NCBI GenBank assembly: GCA_033977485.1
Contig: CM066997.1
Span: 77,532,634-77,596,633, forward strand
Reading direction: 5' to 3'
Origin: Hydrangea macrophylla
Lineage: Eukaryota > Streptophyta > Magnoliopsida > Cornales > Hydrangeaceae
Length of the DNA stretch: 64,000 nt
In this document: positions 50,201-61,320 of the stretch, one piece after another
Layout of the letters: each line of letters opens with the position of its first letter
How positions within the stretch are numbered: the stretch's first letter is position 1
Made by a program: the position numbers and the translations under genes
The notes under the pieces: model-generated
What the model saw: only the letters and a program-made list of their open reading frames with translations
The model's database searches: none
Told to the model about the DNA's origin: nothing

Positions 50201-50570
50201 GAGCAAACATATCCGATGGGGCTGAATGGTTGCGGATACTATGAGCAAACATATCCGATGGGGCCAAACGGTTGAGGATACTTAGAGCAAATCTATCCGA
50301 TGGGGCCGAATGGCTGCAGATACTTAGAGCAAACCTGCGTTGGCATCGAGGCATAATGCGCGAAGTGTAGTCCAGTCGATTGCATTTTGGAGAGAGCAAA
50401 CCTGTGTTGGCATCAGGGCATATTTTGCAAAGCGTAGTCCAGTAGATTGCATTTTTGATAAAGCAAACATGCGTTAGCATTGGGCATAAGGCGCGAAGCG
50501 CAGTCCAGTCAATTGCATTTTAAGAGAACAAACTACTGAGGTGTAAGGCGTGAATCATAGTCTATTCAAT
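50201..50570 (+). repeat. Two short minisatellites, 42-bp then 66-bp units
   Basis: GAGCAAACATATCCGATGGGG units start at about 50201, 50243 and 50285 (42 bp). They grade into 66-bp units starting GCAAACCTGCGTTGGCAT near 50329, 50396 and 50462. The latter contain GGCGCGAAGCGC or decayed forms, followed by AGTCCAGTCRATTGCATT, which again contains a TCGA/TCAA word. Confidence 0.85.
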
Positions 50571-50579
50571 TGCATTTGT

Positions 50580-51110
50580 CCGGGGACTGAGGTAGCTACG
50601 GATAACGATGAAACCGTGACCGGGGGGCTGAGGTAGCTATGGATATGAGGTAGCTGCGGATAATGATGAAACTGTGTCCGGGGTGCTGAGGTAGTTACGG
50701 ATAACGATGATACCGTGTCCGGGGGGCTGAGGTAGCTACGGATTACGATGAAACCATGTCCGAGGGATGAGGTAGCTACGAATAACAATGAAACCGTGTC
50801 CAGGGGGCTGAGGTAGCTACAAATAACGATGATATTGTGTCTAGGGGGCTGAGGTAGCTATGGATAATGATGAGACCATGTCTGGGGGGCTGAGGTAGCT
50901 ACGGATAATGATAAGACTGCATCCGGGGGACTAATGTAGCTACAGATAACGATGAGACCTTATCTGGGGGGCTGATGTAGCCACAGATAACAATGACAAA
51001 CACTTATCTGGGTAGCTACAGATAATGAAGGACACTTATCCAGAAAGGGGCTGAGATGGCCACGAACAATGAAAAGCACTTATCCGGATGGCAAAGGTGG
51101 TTACGGATAA
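50580..51110 (+). repeat. Minisatellite, 41-bp unit, about twelve copies
   Basis: Each unit reads GAGGTAGCTACGGATAACGA followed by TGAAACCGTGTCCGGGGGGCT. Starts include 50589, 50630, 50688 and 50729. Copies near 51000-51110 are more diverged. It is the last array before the polypurine tract. TAGCTA and TCCGG add short palindromes but there is no long hairpin core. Confidence 0.88.
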
Positions 51111-51409
51111 TGGAAACCAAGCATTAGAAACATAGGGCATGGAATGCGTCTATAAACATAAAAAAAGTGTGGTTTTGGACCATCACATTTTATTTGCATC
51201 GGTAGTCCCCTGCCCGAACTACGTCCTGGTCTAACTCCCGTATGGAGTCGGCAGCTCACCATTGAGCACGACCAGCACTAACTGTCTCCACGCTCATTTT
51301 TGCAACACATCTTTATTTTTTATAACTGAATTCGACGCTTGGTCAAAGGCTTGTCTTCACACAGGCTTCGACATCCACTTGTGATACACGTTCCTTCACA
51401 AACTCTGCC

Positions 51410-51423
51410 AAAGAGGGGCAAAC
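51410..51423 (+). other. Polypurine tract of left Tat-like element
   Basis: AAAGAGGGGCAAAC immediately precedes TGTAGACACCCC. The same tract, inverted, precedes the right copy. Confidence 0.8.
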
Positions 51424-53540
51424 TGTAGACACCCCAATTTTGACTAACTATCGAATTCAGGGGTTGATTACCTCTAAAATTGATGATGAAAATGTCTAAC
51501 GGAATTCGAAGATCTTTATAGTGATTCAAGCTCTTCAGAAGGTTCTTCAGTCTTGATAAAATTTTCAAGAGAAAGAGAGAGAGAAACAGGGGAATTCTTG
51601 GGTGTAGAATACACATGAGAAAAGTATAAACAAAATCAGTCTAAAAATATATATAGCAAAAATGGAAGTTTTTTATAAAAGAAAATGAAAAAAATAAAAA
51701 AAGAGAGTTCATTTGAAAGGAAGAGAAAAGAAAATTTTGAAAAAAAAAAGAAAAGAAAAAAAAAACATGTGTAATCTAGATATATAAAAATAAAGAAGAC
51801 AAGGTGGCACACGGCAAAGTTGGCAGCACTCCATGAGTGCTGCGGACAACTCAACGAGTGCCGCCCGCTATAACAGACTATTTTTTTTAAATATGTATTT
51901 AACACCCAAAGATGCCATTGCACATGGGAGATCATCTCAAATTTACTAAATTAACCTTTCAAGATTATTCTATATAAGGAGATGTATATCTCCATTGAGG
52001 AAGGGAGAACAATTTGGAGAGATAGAAAGAATTGAGAAAGTAGGTTTGTGAAGGAAGCCATTAGAGGAGCTTGAAGGAGAGCTTGAAGGCTTTGAAGATC
52101 TTCATCAAAACAAGAGAAAATCTGAGGATTTTTAGATGTAATCCTCTAATTTTGATTTAGTTTATCCCTAATTCAATCACAATTCATAGAATTCTAAGAT
52201 CTTTTACACAATTTTCAAAAAGTCTCTTCCCACCCCATTTCATCACACACCACTTGAATTGTGATTGAATTTCTTCATGTGTTTATTGATTTGGATCTAA
52301 ATAGCTCTATATTTGAAATAAAAAATGTTTTCAAAGAGGTATTAAACTTTGGATCATTACTTGGCTTAGATTTTATTTCTCTTTGTTCATGCTCTTCTTT
52401 TGATATAACTTGATTTTAATCTCTTATTTTCTGAAATATTATGATTTACATGGAAGTTGAGATTGATTTTGGTTATGTGTTTATATAAATGATGTATCTA
52501 AGTCCATATCCATGGCTTAGGTACATCATATTTAAGTTTCATAAAGCTATCTCATGTTTCATTGAAACTTATAAGGATTAGTATATACAACCTTCAAGAA
52601 GAATTAATTTGAGAGAAAGAATGGAAAAGTTAGGTTTCAAATCCCTAAAGGATCATTAACTTGAGAGAGGAATTAGGCTTAGGAGAAGCCAATTTACATG
52701 GCTTAGATGTTAGGGTTCTCAAATGAAAAGACAATTCAACAATGGTGCAGTGATTCCAACGACGATCTGTGACCAAAGATTTTTAGTTAAATCATGATCC
52801 GTTGAAATTGGATGAGACTAATTGGAATCTGTCCTTAATTCATAGATATACCACTGTAATTTTTGTTTTGATGAGATTCTATGGTTAACATGGCTTGGTC
52901 ATGGGTTTTGTAACCCAATTACTCTCTGTCCAAAATTCCATAATAGTAAGTCACTTTTAAATTGGTTAGATCAGAGCCTTAAACAAGCATTTTGGGCTTC
53001 AAATAACTTTTTCCAAGAAGTCAAATGTGTTATAAGATCCTCTAAAAAGATTGAAGTGATTCAAAATTCGTTTACTATTTTTAGAAAATCATACAAGATC
53101 TCTTGACAGAGAGTTGATAAATTCTCAGTAGTGTCTGGTTATGGTCCAATCGTCCAATTCCCAGAGATTGGACCATTTGATCTTTGATTTTCTTTTTGAG
53201 TTAGAAACTAGACATGCAGAGGCATAACATACTCAAAATCATTGAAATCAAGCCATGGAAACTATGTCATTTCTATTTTGTAATCTCAGTTCCTTCTCTA
53301 TAAATTCTGGAAACCTGAGGCAGATATGGAAAATCTTGCTAGCTTTGATACAAATGGTTTTCTAATGCCTTGAGGCCTGAAATATGTTTTGATTATGATT
53401 AATTAAACTCAAATCTAGAGATTGAATGATCTAAATCAATAAATGATTCATGTCTTATTCGTGCTCATGCATTTCACAATCCTCATAGGTAGCCACGATA
53501 GTAGTATCTTAGGACTTCAACTTGTAAATCATTGAAATAA
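51424..53540 (+). repeat. LTR of left Tat-like element
   Basis: Begins TGTAGACACCCCAATTTTGA. A hairpin GCAGCACTCCATGAGTGCTGC lies near 51815-51835, then a TATA box CTATATAAGG near 51971 and an AG-rich leader. Interior blocks (about 52735-53230) match, inverted, 55860-56345. The right end is obscured where LINE sequence starts near 53560. Typical R/U5 features are not certain. Confidence 0.7.
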
Positions 53541-53589
53541 GTTGTGGTTGGTTGAACGTAGTCATAGATTCCCTTCAATCACGTTGAGG

Positions 53590-54905
53590 TCTATGGACAT
53601 TACATTGGCACCTAGTTGGATTCAGCGTATTATGGCTTGTGTCAGGTCAGTCTCATATTCAGTGTTGATTAATGATTCCCAATCTGCCCCTTTCCTTCCT
53701 ACACATAGGATCAGGTAAGGGGACCCTCTTTCTCCTTACCTGTTTATTTTATGTGTTGAGGCTCTTTTTGCATCTTTACTTGCGGCAAAAGGCAGGGTGA
53801 TTTTGACGGGGTTAAAGTGTATAGGGAAGCCCTTCTATTACTTATCTCTTCTTTGCTAATGATAGTATGCTTTTTTTGTCGGTCTCGGGAGGCCATTTGT
53901 CTTAAGTTGCTAGAGATCCTGAACAAATATGAGCAAGCATTAGGGCCGAAAATTAATGTGGCTAAATCTAATGTGTTCTTTAGTCCTAATACGAATGATG
54001 ACTTGAAGGCAAAGCTTGTTGAGATCATGGGGGTGGAAACTTGCTCACAACATGAAAAATATCTTGGTTTGCCGTCATTCATTGGCCGAACCAAATGCCA
54101 GATTTTTCGGTCCATAGTTGACCGCATTGCTTCCAAGGTTAAAAGGTGGAAAGAAAGATGCCTCTCTCAAGGTGGTAAGGAAGTCCTCCTTAAAGTTATG
54201 GCCAAGCTATCCCTACTTATGCTATGTCTTGCTTCAAGCTTTCGGAGACATTTTATATGGAGGTTGAAAGATTACTGGCCTGGTTTTGGTGGGGTAATAA
54301 TTCTGATTAACGGAAGCTTCATTTGGGCAAAATGGGAAAGGCTTTGTCTCCCAAAGAGTGAAGGTGGTTTGGGTTTCCGTGATATGGGGGTTTTTAATGA
54401 TGCTCTTCTTGGCAAACAACTCTGGCATCTTCTTCATAACACGGGCTCTCTCTTCCATAAAGTTTTTAAAGCTCGCTATTTTCCAAATAGGAAGCTTCTT
54501 GAGGCAAGGTTGGGGTTCAGACTGTCCTTTGCCTGGCGTAGCCTATGGGGGGCCTTGAGTCTCTTTGGTCGAGGGGTTAGGTAGAGAATTGGGGATAGGC
54601 GCCAAGTTCAGGTGGGTTTGGACCCATGGATCCCCGCTCAGACTACTTTCCGTCTTGTCTCCCCATTGTCGGACCATGCAAAAGGTTTATATGTGTGTCA
54701 ACTCTTCAATTCAGATGGTAAAACGTGGAATACTGATTTACTGTGCAACATTTTTCTTCTGCATAAAGTTGAGACAATTCATACTATTCTAATTGTGGGT
54801 AATAGAGGGTGGGATAAAATCATCTGGCACTGGGAGAATAAAGGTTGTTATTATGTGAAGTTGACCTATAGATGTGGAGATCGCAATTTTTCCTTACCCA
54901 CAACT
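53590..54905 (+). pseudogene. LINE reverse transcriptase fragment, broken
   Basis: This is the middle and later part of a plant L1-like reverse transcriptase. WIQRIMACV precedes a GDPLSPYLF motif near 53720, in pieces separated by stops. The catalytic loop appears as FFANDSMLFL at 53849-53878, with Asn in place of the usual first Asp of FADD. The long frame 53817-54584 gives the region after the catalytic loop, with INVAKSNVFFSPN, KYLGLPSFIGR and LCLPKSEGGLGFRD, all usual in plant LINEs. Frames change several times. Sequence homology stops near 54905 at the edge of the right Tat-like element. No endonuclease or poly(A) tail is present. Confidence 0.85.
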
Positions 54906-54949
54906 TCTAATTTTTTTAAAACCATTTTCCAAAAAATGAGTCGCCACTT

Positions 54950-57460
54950 AATTTTTAAAAGGAAAATTAAGAAACCATTTTAAGACTAACTGATCTTTTA
55001 AGAAACCAGAGATTTTCTAAGTCCGGGGATTATAGAATGAGAGGGGAAGGAGCCCGTCGGACTAAAACACCCCCTCTCATCCTATCTTGCGATAGGCCTC
55101 TACTTAACATCCTTTTAATCAAATTAATAATCTAAGCTTGTCCTCAACTAATACATATGTATAAATATACATTACAAAAGCATGTCTAAAATGGTGTAAG
55201 ATTGCAAGTGATAAAATATCATTCAAAAACCACATAATTCAAGTAGCAAGTAATATGATATGCAAATAGGGAACTAAAGAACTTACCTGGGATCCATGCC
55301 GCGAATATTAAACGTGCAATGCATACAAATAGAAAGATCCTAAGAAAATGTCTCTAATCATATATACACATAAGACAAAACCTAATTCTAAGGTGTCGCG
55401 CATGAGGTCATAAAATCAATAAAATCAAGGAATTAAATAAACTAAAGAAAGGGTTGAGAAATTGTACCTCGAAGGTGCTACAAAATAAAGGTTAGTCAAC
55501 ATACTTTAGGAAGAATGTATAGTGTCGGATAATTATTCCTAAACGTCTAGGGTAATTCTATCAAGTAGAAGAAGTAGCACAATTATGAATTCTAATACCA
55601 ATCTTCATGGATGAATGTGTATGATTACATAGATGTGAACAATTATTCCTTGATTCGTACCATTTAGCCTCTGTATTAAAGCTTAAATAATCATTATTAA
55701 CACATGGTTTAAACCTTAGATCATGGAAAGATCATTTGGACCATTGTTTGCAAGATATATCAAAATTGTGATAGAATTCTGAAAATTACTGAGAGCAGAT
55801 CAGAACTTTAAATAAATAAAAAGCATGCTTCCCGTGGTGTGATCTTAATGATTTTTTGACACAAGATGCCTCTATGAGTCTAGTTTCTAACCAAAAAAGA
55901 AAATAGAGATTTGAACGGCTAGATCTCCGGGAATTGGACAAAAACTAGACATTACTCAGGGACTTACAACTCTCCGTCCTAAGTTTTTGTATGATTTTCT
56001 AAAACTAGTAAAAAAAATCATAAATGAGTCGGTCTTTTTAGGGTAGTTTCCTAACACACTAAACTACTTAGAAAATGTTATTTTGGGCCAAGAACACTGG
56101 ATTAAGATTCTGATTTGCTTGTTTTAAAAGAGTGTTACTGTTCTGAAACTCTGGACAGATGTTAGTTGTGCCACAAAACCCTTGACCAAACCACTCTAAA
56201 CTTTCTTAAAACAAAAATCACAGTGGTAGAACTTTGAGTTATAAACACTTTCCTGTTGGTTTCATTCAATTCAAATAGTTCGATGTTTAACTAAAAATCT
56301 ATGATCAAAAATAGATTGTGAACTCACTGCATCATTTGTCAAATATAACTTTGTTAGCTAATTTGAGCCATGGAATTTGGCTTGAACCACACTACCTCTC
56401 CTACCATTTGATGGTCATGAGAGACTAACTACATACATATCTTGAAAGTCTTGAAGAAATATAGAGAGATTTCATGAGACCTAAACATAACAAACCCTAA
56501 CCATGAAGATAGGTTTAGATTTATTAATCAAGTGTACTAATATCAACTTCGACCTCCTTGTAAATCATGAGCTTACAAAGGAATTAAAGGATTTCAAGTC
56601 TAAGGATTCAAGTAAGACATTGAGGGTCTTATGAATCTCAAAGACTAAAAGGGAGAGGAAAAGAAAATAAAAAAAAAAACTCTACGTATATTGTGATTAG
56701 AGAGACTAATTAATTCAAAGTTTTACCTCCAAAATATCCTCAACTTTGTGATTTTGAAGAACTTCCAAAGACTAATCAAGCTTTCCACCCTCTTCAATTC
56801 TTCTAAAACTAACTTCTAATTGTGTTTAGAGAAGAAATTTTGAAAATTTTAGGACTTGGAGAACTAATACAACCTCTAGATTCAAAGAAAATTCCAACCC
56901 CATGCAAGAGGATATTCATCCTCTATTGATAGACAAATTTGAAGGCGGTATTTTGGTCATTTCAGAGCAAAAAATCCTAATTCGGATTGTCCTTTGGTAG
57001 TGCAAAATGTGTTGTATTACAGCTGGCTGTTACAAAATGCGACACTCAATGGAGATGGAACCGGCACTCGCTGAATGCCGGAACAACACTAAGTGAATAC
57101 CAGCGCGGTATTCACTGAATACCGCAGATAACTCCATAAATTGCCGTCTTTTCAGGATTTCCAATTTTAGCGACACTTGATGCATTTTAGCGGCAGTTAA
57201 AGACTGCCGGTGCGGTTCTCACTGAATGCCGTTCTGGCAGTCCAGGAGTGTCGCACCGGCAACCTGTGATTGTCGCTTGTGGGCCCAGGTGCCATTTTGC
57301 CTCTATTTTCCTTTTTTCTTTCCTTTCTGCTTTTTGTTTGAGTCGGAGAAGAGCTTGAATCATCTTTGGAAGTCCTAGATTAGTTTGAACATTGTCATCA
57401 TTGGATTTGGAGGTAATACTCTCCTTCGTCCGAAGTTTGGTCAAAATTGGGGTGTCTACA
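54950..57460 (-). repeat. LTR of right Tat-like element
   Basis: On the minus strand it starts TGTAGACACCCCAATTTTGA. The first 400 bp contain the hairpin words of cluster F. Large parts align with the left LTR in inverted orientation (for example ATAGATTTTTAGTTAAACAT against AAAGATTTTTAGTTAAATCA, and TTTTAGAAAATCATACAA in both). Divergence is clear, so these insertions are old compared with the copia element. The inner end is not defined. Confidence 0.7.
57060..57260. repeat. Hairpin-word cluster F in the right LTR
   Basis: Words based on GGCACTCGCTGAATGCCGG and GCGGTATTCACTGAATACCGC recur about five times. The second is a perfect inverted repeat of 10 bp with a one-base centre. Others read GCGGTTCTCACTGAATGCCG and GGCAGTTAAAGACTGCCGG. 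They lie 200-400 bp into the LTR on the minus strand, before its promoter-like region. Confidence 0.8.
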
Positions 57461-57475
57461 GTTTGCCCCTCTTCG
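57461..57475 (-). other. Polypurine tract of right Tat-like element
   Basis: GAAGAGGGGCAAAC on the minus strand, just before the LTR start. It matches the left copy. Confidence 0.8.
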
Positions 57476-57849
57476 ACGGAGCTCGTGAAGCAACGCGAAC
57501 CACAAGTGATCATCGAAGCTTGTGTGAAGACAAGCCTTTGACCAAACTGTCGGATTCAGGTAAAAATAAAATGTGTTTAAAAAAAAGAGAGCAAGCATGT
57601 AGCAAAATTCCAATTGGTCGTGCTCCATGATGAGCTGTCTACATATCCATTCAGGAATCAGACCAAGACATAGTTCGGAGAAGGGTCAAACACACAAGCG
57701 CAAATAATCATACGGATGAATGCACCTATCCTATCATGATGCTCGTGCTCACACAATGGCGACTACCAATGCAAATTCATGCTCTATAAATGATGTGATT
57801 CGAAATCGTGCTATCCTGACGTTTCTTGATGCAATCCATGCCTTACTTA

Positions 57850-58700
57850 ATGCTTGCGTTTACTCGAACTTAAAGACGAGTTAATCTTTAGAATTTGGAG
57901 TTTCTATAATCCTCAGGTTGATTCTTCTTCAAGATACTTGGCCGTCTCGGCCAAAAGGACAAACGCAATTGACCGGGCGGCACTTCGCGACTTAGGCCCC
58001 GGTGTCTTCCAAGGATTATCTGATCGATTGAGATGCACTTCGCACCTTATACTCCGGTGTCGAATTAGGAACCACACTTTTTGAAATACTAAGATGCGCT
58101 TCGCGCCTTACACTCTAGTGTCTTCCAAGAATCATCTGATCGACTAAGATGCGCTTCGTGCCTTATACTCCGGAGTCGAATCAGGAACCACGCTTTTTGA
58201 AAGACTTAGATCCGCTTCGCGCCTTATACTCTGGTGTCTTCCATGAATCATCTGATCGACTGAGATGCACTTTGCGCCTTACACTCCGGTGTAGAATCAG
58301 GAACCATATTTTTTGAAAGACTGAGATGCACTTCATGCCTTATACTCTGGTGTCTTCCAAGAATCATCTGATCGACTGAGATACGCTTCGCGCCTTATAC
58401 TCCGGTGTCGAATCAGGAACCACGCTTTTTGAAAGACTGAGATGTGCTTCGCGCCTTATACTCCAGTGTCTTCCAAGAATCATCTGATCGACTGAGATAC
58501 GCTTCGCGCCTTATACTCTGATGTCAAATTAGGAACCACGTTTTTTGAAAGACTGAGATGCGCTTCGCGCCTTATACTCTAGTGTCTTCTAATAATCATC
58601 TGATTGACTGAGATGCGCTTCGCGCCTTATACTCCGGTGTCGAATTAGAAACCATGTTTTTTGAAAGACTGAGATGCGCTTCGCGCCTTATACTCCAAAA
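57850..58700 (-). repeat. GCGCGAAGCGC minisatellite, 116-bp dimer
   Basis: On the plus strand, units read TGAGATGCGCTTCGCGCC then TTATACTCCGGTGTC, followed alternately by TTCCAAGAATCATCTGATCG (55-bp unit) or GAATCAGGAACCACG (61-bp unit). In the element's own direction the core is GCGC-GAA-GCGC, a stem of four with a GAA triloop. About seven dimers are present, with some cores decayed. Confidence 0.9.
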
Positions 58701-58739
58701 TTGATTGACAAGATGATTTAGGGATTGCCGCCCAAACGG

Positions 58740-59050
58740 TTCTGAGTGATTGATCAGGGATTGCCTCCTAGTCAGTCTGGGATTGTGCCTAGCCAGAGAA
58801 TGCTTGATTGACCAACGATTGTCATTGAGGACTTGAGGACTAACAATGATTGCCTTTGAGGACTAATAGATTACTATTGAGGACTTAACAAAGATTGCCT
58901 TGGAGGACTTACACAAATGATGCTGCCATTGAAAACTAATGCAAGGTTGCCTTTGAGGACTAAAACTGATGATACTGCCATTGAGGACTAATGCAAGGTT
59001 GCCATTGAGGACTAACACTGATGACGCTGCCATTGAGGCGTTGAGAGTCG
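58740..59050 (-). repeat. Minisatellite of GATTGCC-ATTGAGGACTAA units
   Basis: On the plus strand TGCCATTGAGGACTAA recurs with alternate spacers (AACACTGATGACGC and TGCAAGGT) in a dimer of about 57 bp. It bridges the GCGC array and the GAGTC array. Confidence 0.8.
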
Positions 59051-60990
59051 CCAGATTGGGAGTCAATTTGGCTCAAACGAATTTTTATTTCAATTAGACT
59101 CAAACACTTTTAAAAAAATCAAGAATCGGTGTGACTCAAACGTATTTCTACTTCTCAGCAATTCGGAGTCAATTAGACTCAAAGAATTTCTATTTCACAA
59201 AATTGGAAGTTGAATCGGACTCAAGGAATTTTCGAACTCTCCTTCAAATTTTTCTAAAAATAGGAGTCGATTTATACTCAAAGAATTTCTATTTCACAAA
59301 ATTGGGAGTCGAATCAGACTCAAGGAATTTTCAAATTCTCTTTCAAATTTTCTAAAAATAGGAGTCGAATTTAGACTTAAAGAATTTCTATTTCACAAAA
59401 TTGGGAGTTGAATCGGACTCAAGGAGTTTTCAAATTTTCTAAAAATAGGAGTCGAATCAGACTCAAAGAATTTCTATTTCATGAAATTGGGAGTCGAATT
59501 AGACTCAAAGCATTTCACAAATTTGGGATTCGAATAAGATTCAAAGAATTTTCTTATTTTCAAAATTTGGGAGTCGATCAGACTCAAAACAAAATCCTAC
59601 TCCACAAAACCAGGAGTCACTCAGACTCGATCAATTCTAGTTGGGAGTCAAACAGACTCAAAGAATCTTTGTTTCACAAAATTGGGAGCCAATCAGACTC
59701 AATTTAGTTCAAATTCGAATGAACTTCTCAAAACATAGAGTCCATCAGACTCAAACGAGTTCAACCTCACAAAATATGGAGTCGGTTCAACTCAACTTAA
59801 TTTAAAATCAAAAAATAAAAAATTAGGAGTCGTTCAGACTTATTCCAAAATTTGAAATCCGGAGTCAATCAAACTCAATTCAAATCGTATCTCAAAATCG
59901 GGAGTCAACCAGACTCAATTCAATTTTCAATTGATCAGACTCGACTTAATTCATTTTCTGACATCAGGAGTCAGTCAGACTTAAATAAATTCAATTTTAC
60001 CGAATTCGGAGTAAAAAATTCGACTCAAATCAATTCTCATTTCCAAGTCTGGAGTCGATTCGACTTAAATAATTTCCATTTCAAAAGGTAACACTGGCTT
60101 AATGAATTCACAATTTATAAATAGGGAGTCATATGATCTTGAAAATTCACATTTCCCGAACACGGAGTCATACGGACTCGAAAATTCACATTTTACAAAC
60201 ACAGAGTCACATGAACTCGAAAAATCAAATTTTACAAACACAGAGTCACATGAACTCAAAAATTCACATTTTACAAACACAGAGTCATATGAATTCAAAA
60301 ATTCATATTTTACAAACACGGAATCACGTGGACTCAAAAATTCATTTTTTACAAACACGGAGTCCCACGGACTTGAAGAATTTTGAACTTTATAAGATGG
60401 GTGTCTCTTGGACTCAAGAATTCATAATTTTTACTAACGGAGTCACGCAAACTCAAGAATTCATACTTTACATCATGCAGACTAAAAAAACATTCTTTCA
60501 TATAATCGGAGTCACGCAAACTCAAAGCTCATATTTCACACAACGGAATTATACGGATTCAAAAATTCATGTTTTCCAAAATTTCATTTCTTTATTCAAA
60601 CAAAGTCACACAGGCTGAACAAATTCACTTTTTTACATAAAATGGAGTCACACAGACTCAACAACTTTACTTTTTTATACAAATGGAGCCATACGAACTT
60701 AACAAATTTAAGTTCTATATAAATAGAGTCACATGGATTCAATCAAATTCATATTTTACAAAAATGGAGTCACACGGACTCCAAGAATTAGTTTTACAAA
60801 GATGGGGAGTCCTTAGTCCCAAAGAATTGGTTGTACAAAAATGGGGAGTCCTCGGACTCAAAGAATTGATTTTACAAAAATGGGGAGTCCTCGGACTCAA
60901 GGAATTTTATTTTACAAAAATAGGGAGTCCTTAAACTCAAGGAGTTGATTTTTTTCAAGATTTGAGTCTTGAGACTCATAGAATTTGGAC
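59040..60990 (-). repeat. GAGTC/GACTC minisatellite (right array, inverted)
   Basis: About 45-50 units of around 40 bp. Between 60150 and 60370 the unit is a regular 39 bp (ACACAGAGTCACATGAACTC plus AT-rich spacer), giving open repeats of 13 codons in several frames. The hairpin is less regular here than in the left array: GAGTCGAATCAGACTC has a six-base loop, and later units often read GAGTCACACGGACTC. Confidence 0.92.
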
Positions 60991-61089
60991 GGAGCTGATA
61001 GAAAGAATGATTTTCTTCACTTGCGGACCTTTGGAAGAAACACATTGATCTTGTCAAAAGAGGGAAATCACCTTTGCCCCTAGTCTTGG

Positions 61090-61320
61090 ACTCTTCTTAT
61101 ATTGCCACTTTAGCATTACGTTGTGATGGTGTTTGAAGCCTCTGATCGAATTGCTCTTAGGAAGCCTCTTCTTATATTGCCACTTTAGCATAGATTGCGA
61201 TTGCACTTAGCCTGTGCAACAAGCCTTTTAAACCTCTAGGCGTCCCTAGTCGGACGAGTGAAGTTTAGTGAGGGTTCTCGTCAACAAGTCACCCACAACC
61301 ATCTTTATTAATTTGTAAAA
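61090..61320 (-). repeat. Direct repeat in the Tat-like 3' region
   Basis: CTTCTTATATTGCCACTTTAGCAT appears at about 61093 and again at 61167 (74 bp apart). The surrounding TGCCCCTAGTCTTGGACTC is a counterpart of the ACTAGGGGCA phrases in the left copy. Confidence 0.6.

Larger units (their letters stand above)
44700..53540 (+). mobile_element. Tat/Ogre-like Ty3 element, 3' portion (left copy)
   Basis: In order: a non-coding part with three ACTAGGGGCACACTT-like phrases (44805-45020); the GAGTC minisatellite; three further minisatellites (50201-51110); a polypurine tract; and an LTR starting TGTAGACACCCC at 51424. No gag or pol remains. Long tandem repeats between pol and the polypurine tract are known for Tat-lineage elements. 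The inverted relative on the right shares the polypurine tract, about 100 bp upstream of it, and several LTR blocks. Confidence 0.75.
54937..61320 (-). mobile_element. Tat/Ogre-like Ty3 element, 3' portion (right copy, inverted)
   Basis: Read on the minus strand: GACTC/GAGTC minisatellite (60990-59040), TTGAGGACTAA units (59050-58740), GCGCGAAGCGC units (58700-57850), polypurine tract (57475-57461), then an LTR from 57460. Beyond the LTR a TGGCGACTCA (54946-54937) resembles the tRNA-Arg-type primer site of Ogre elements, so LTR plus leader may be from a 5' end. Array order and polypurine tract match the left copy. No coding region remains. Confidence 0.72.
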
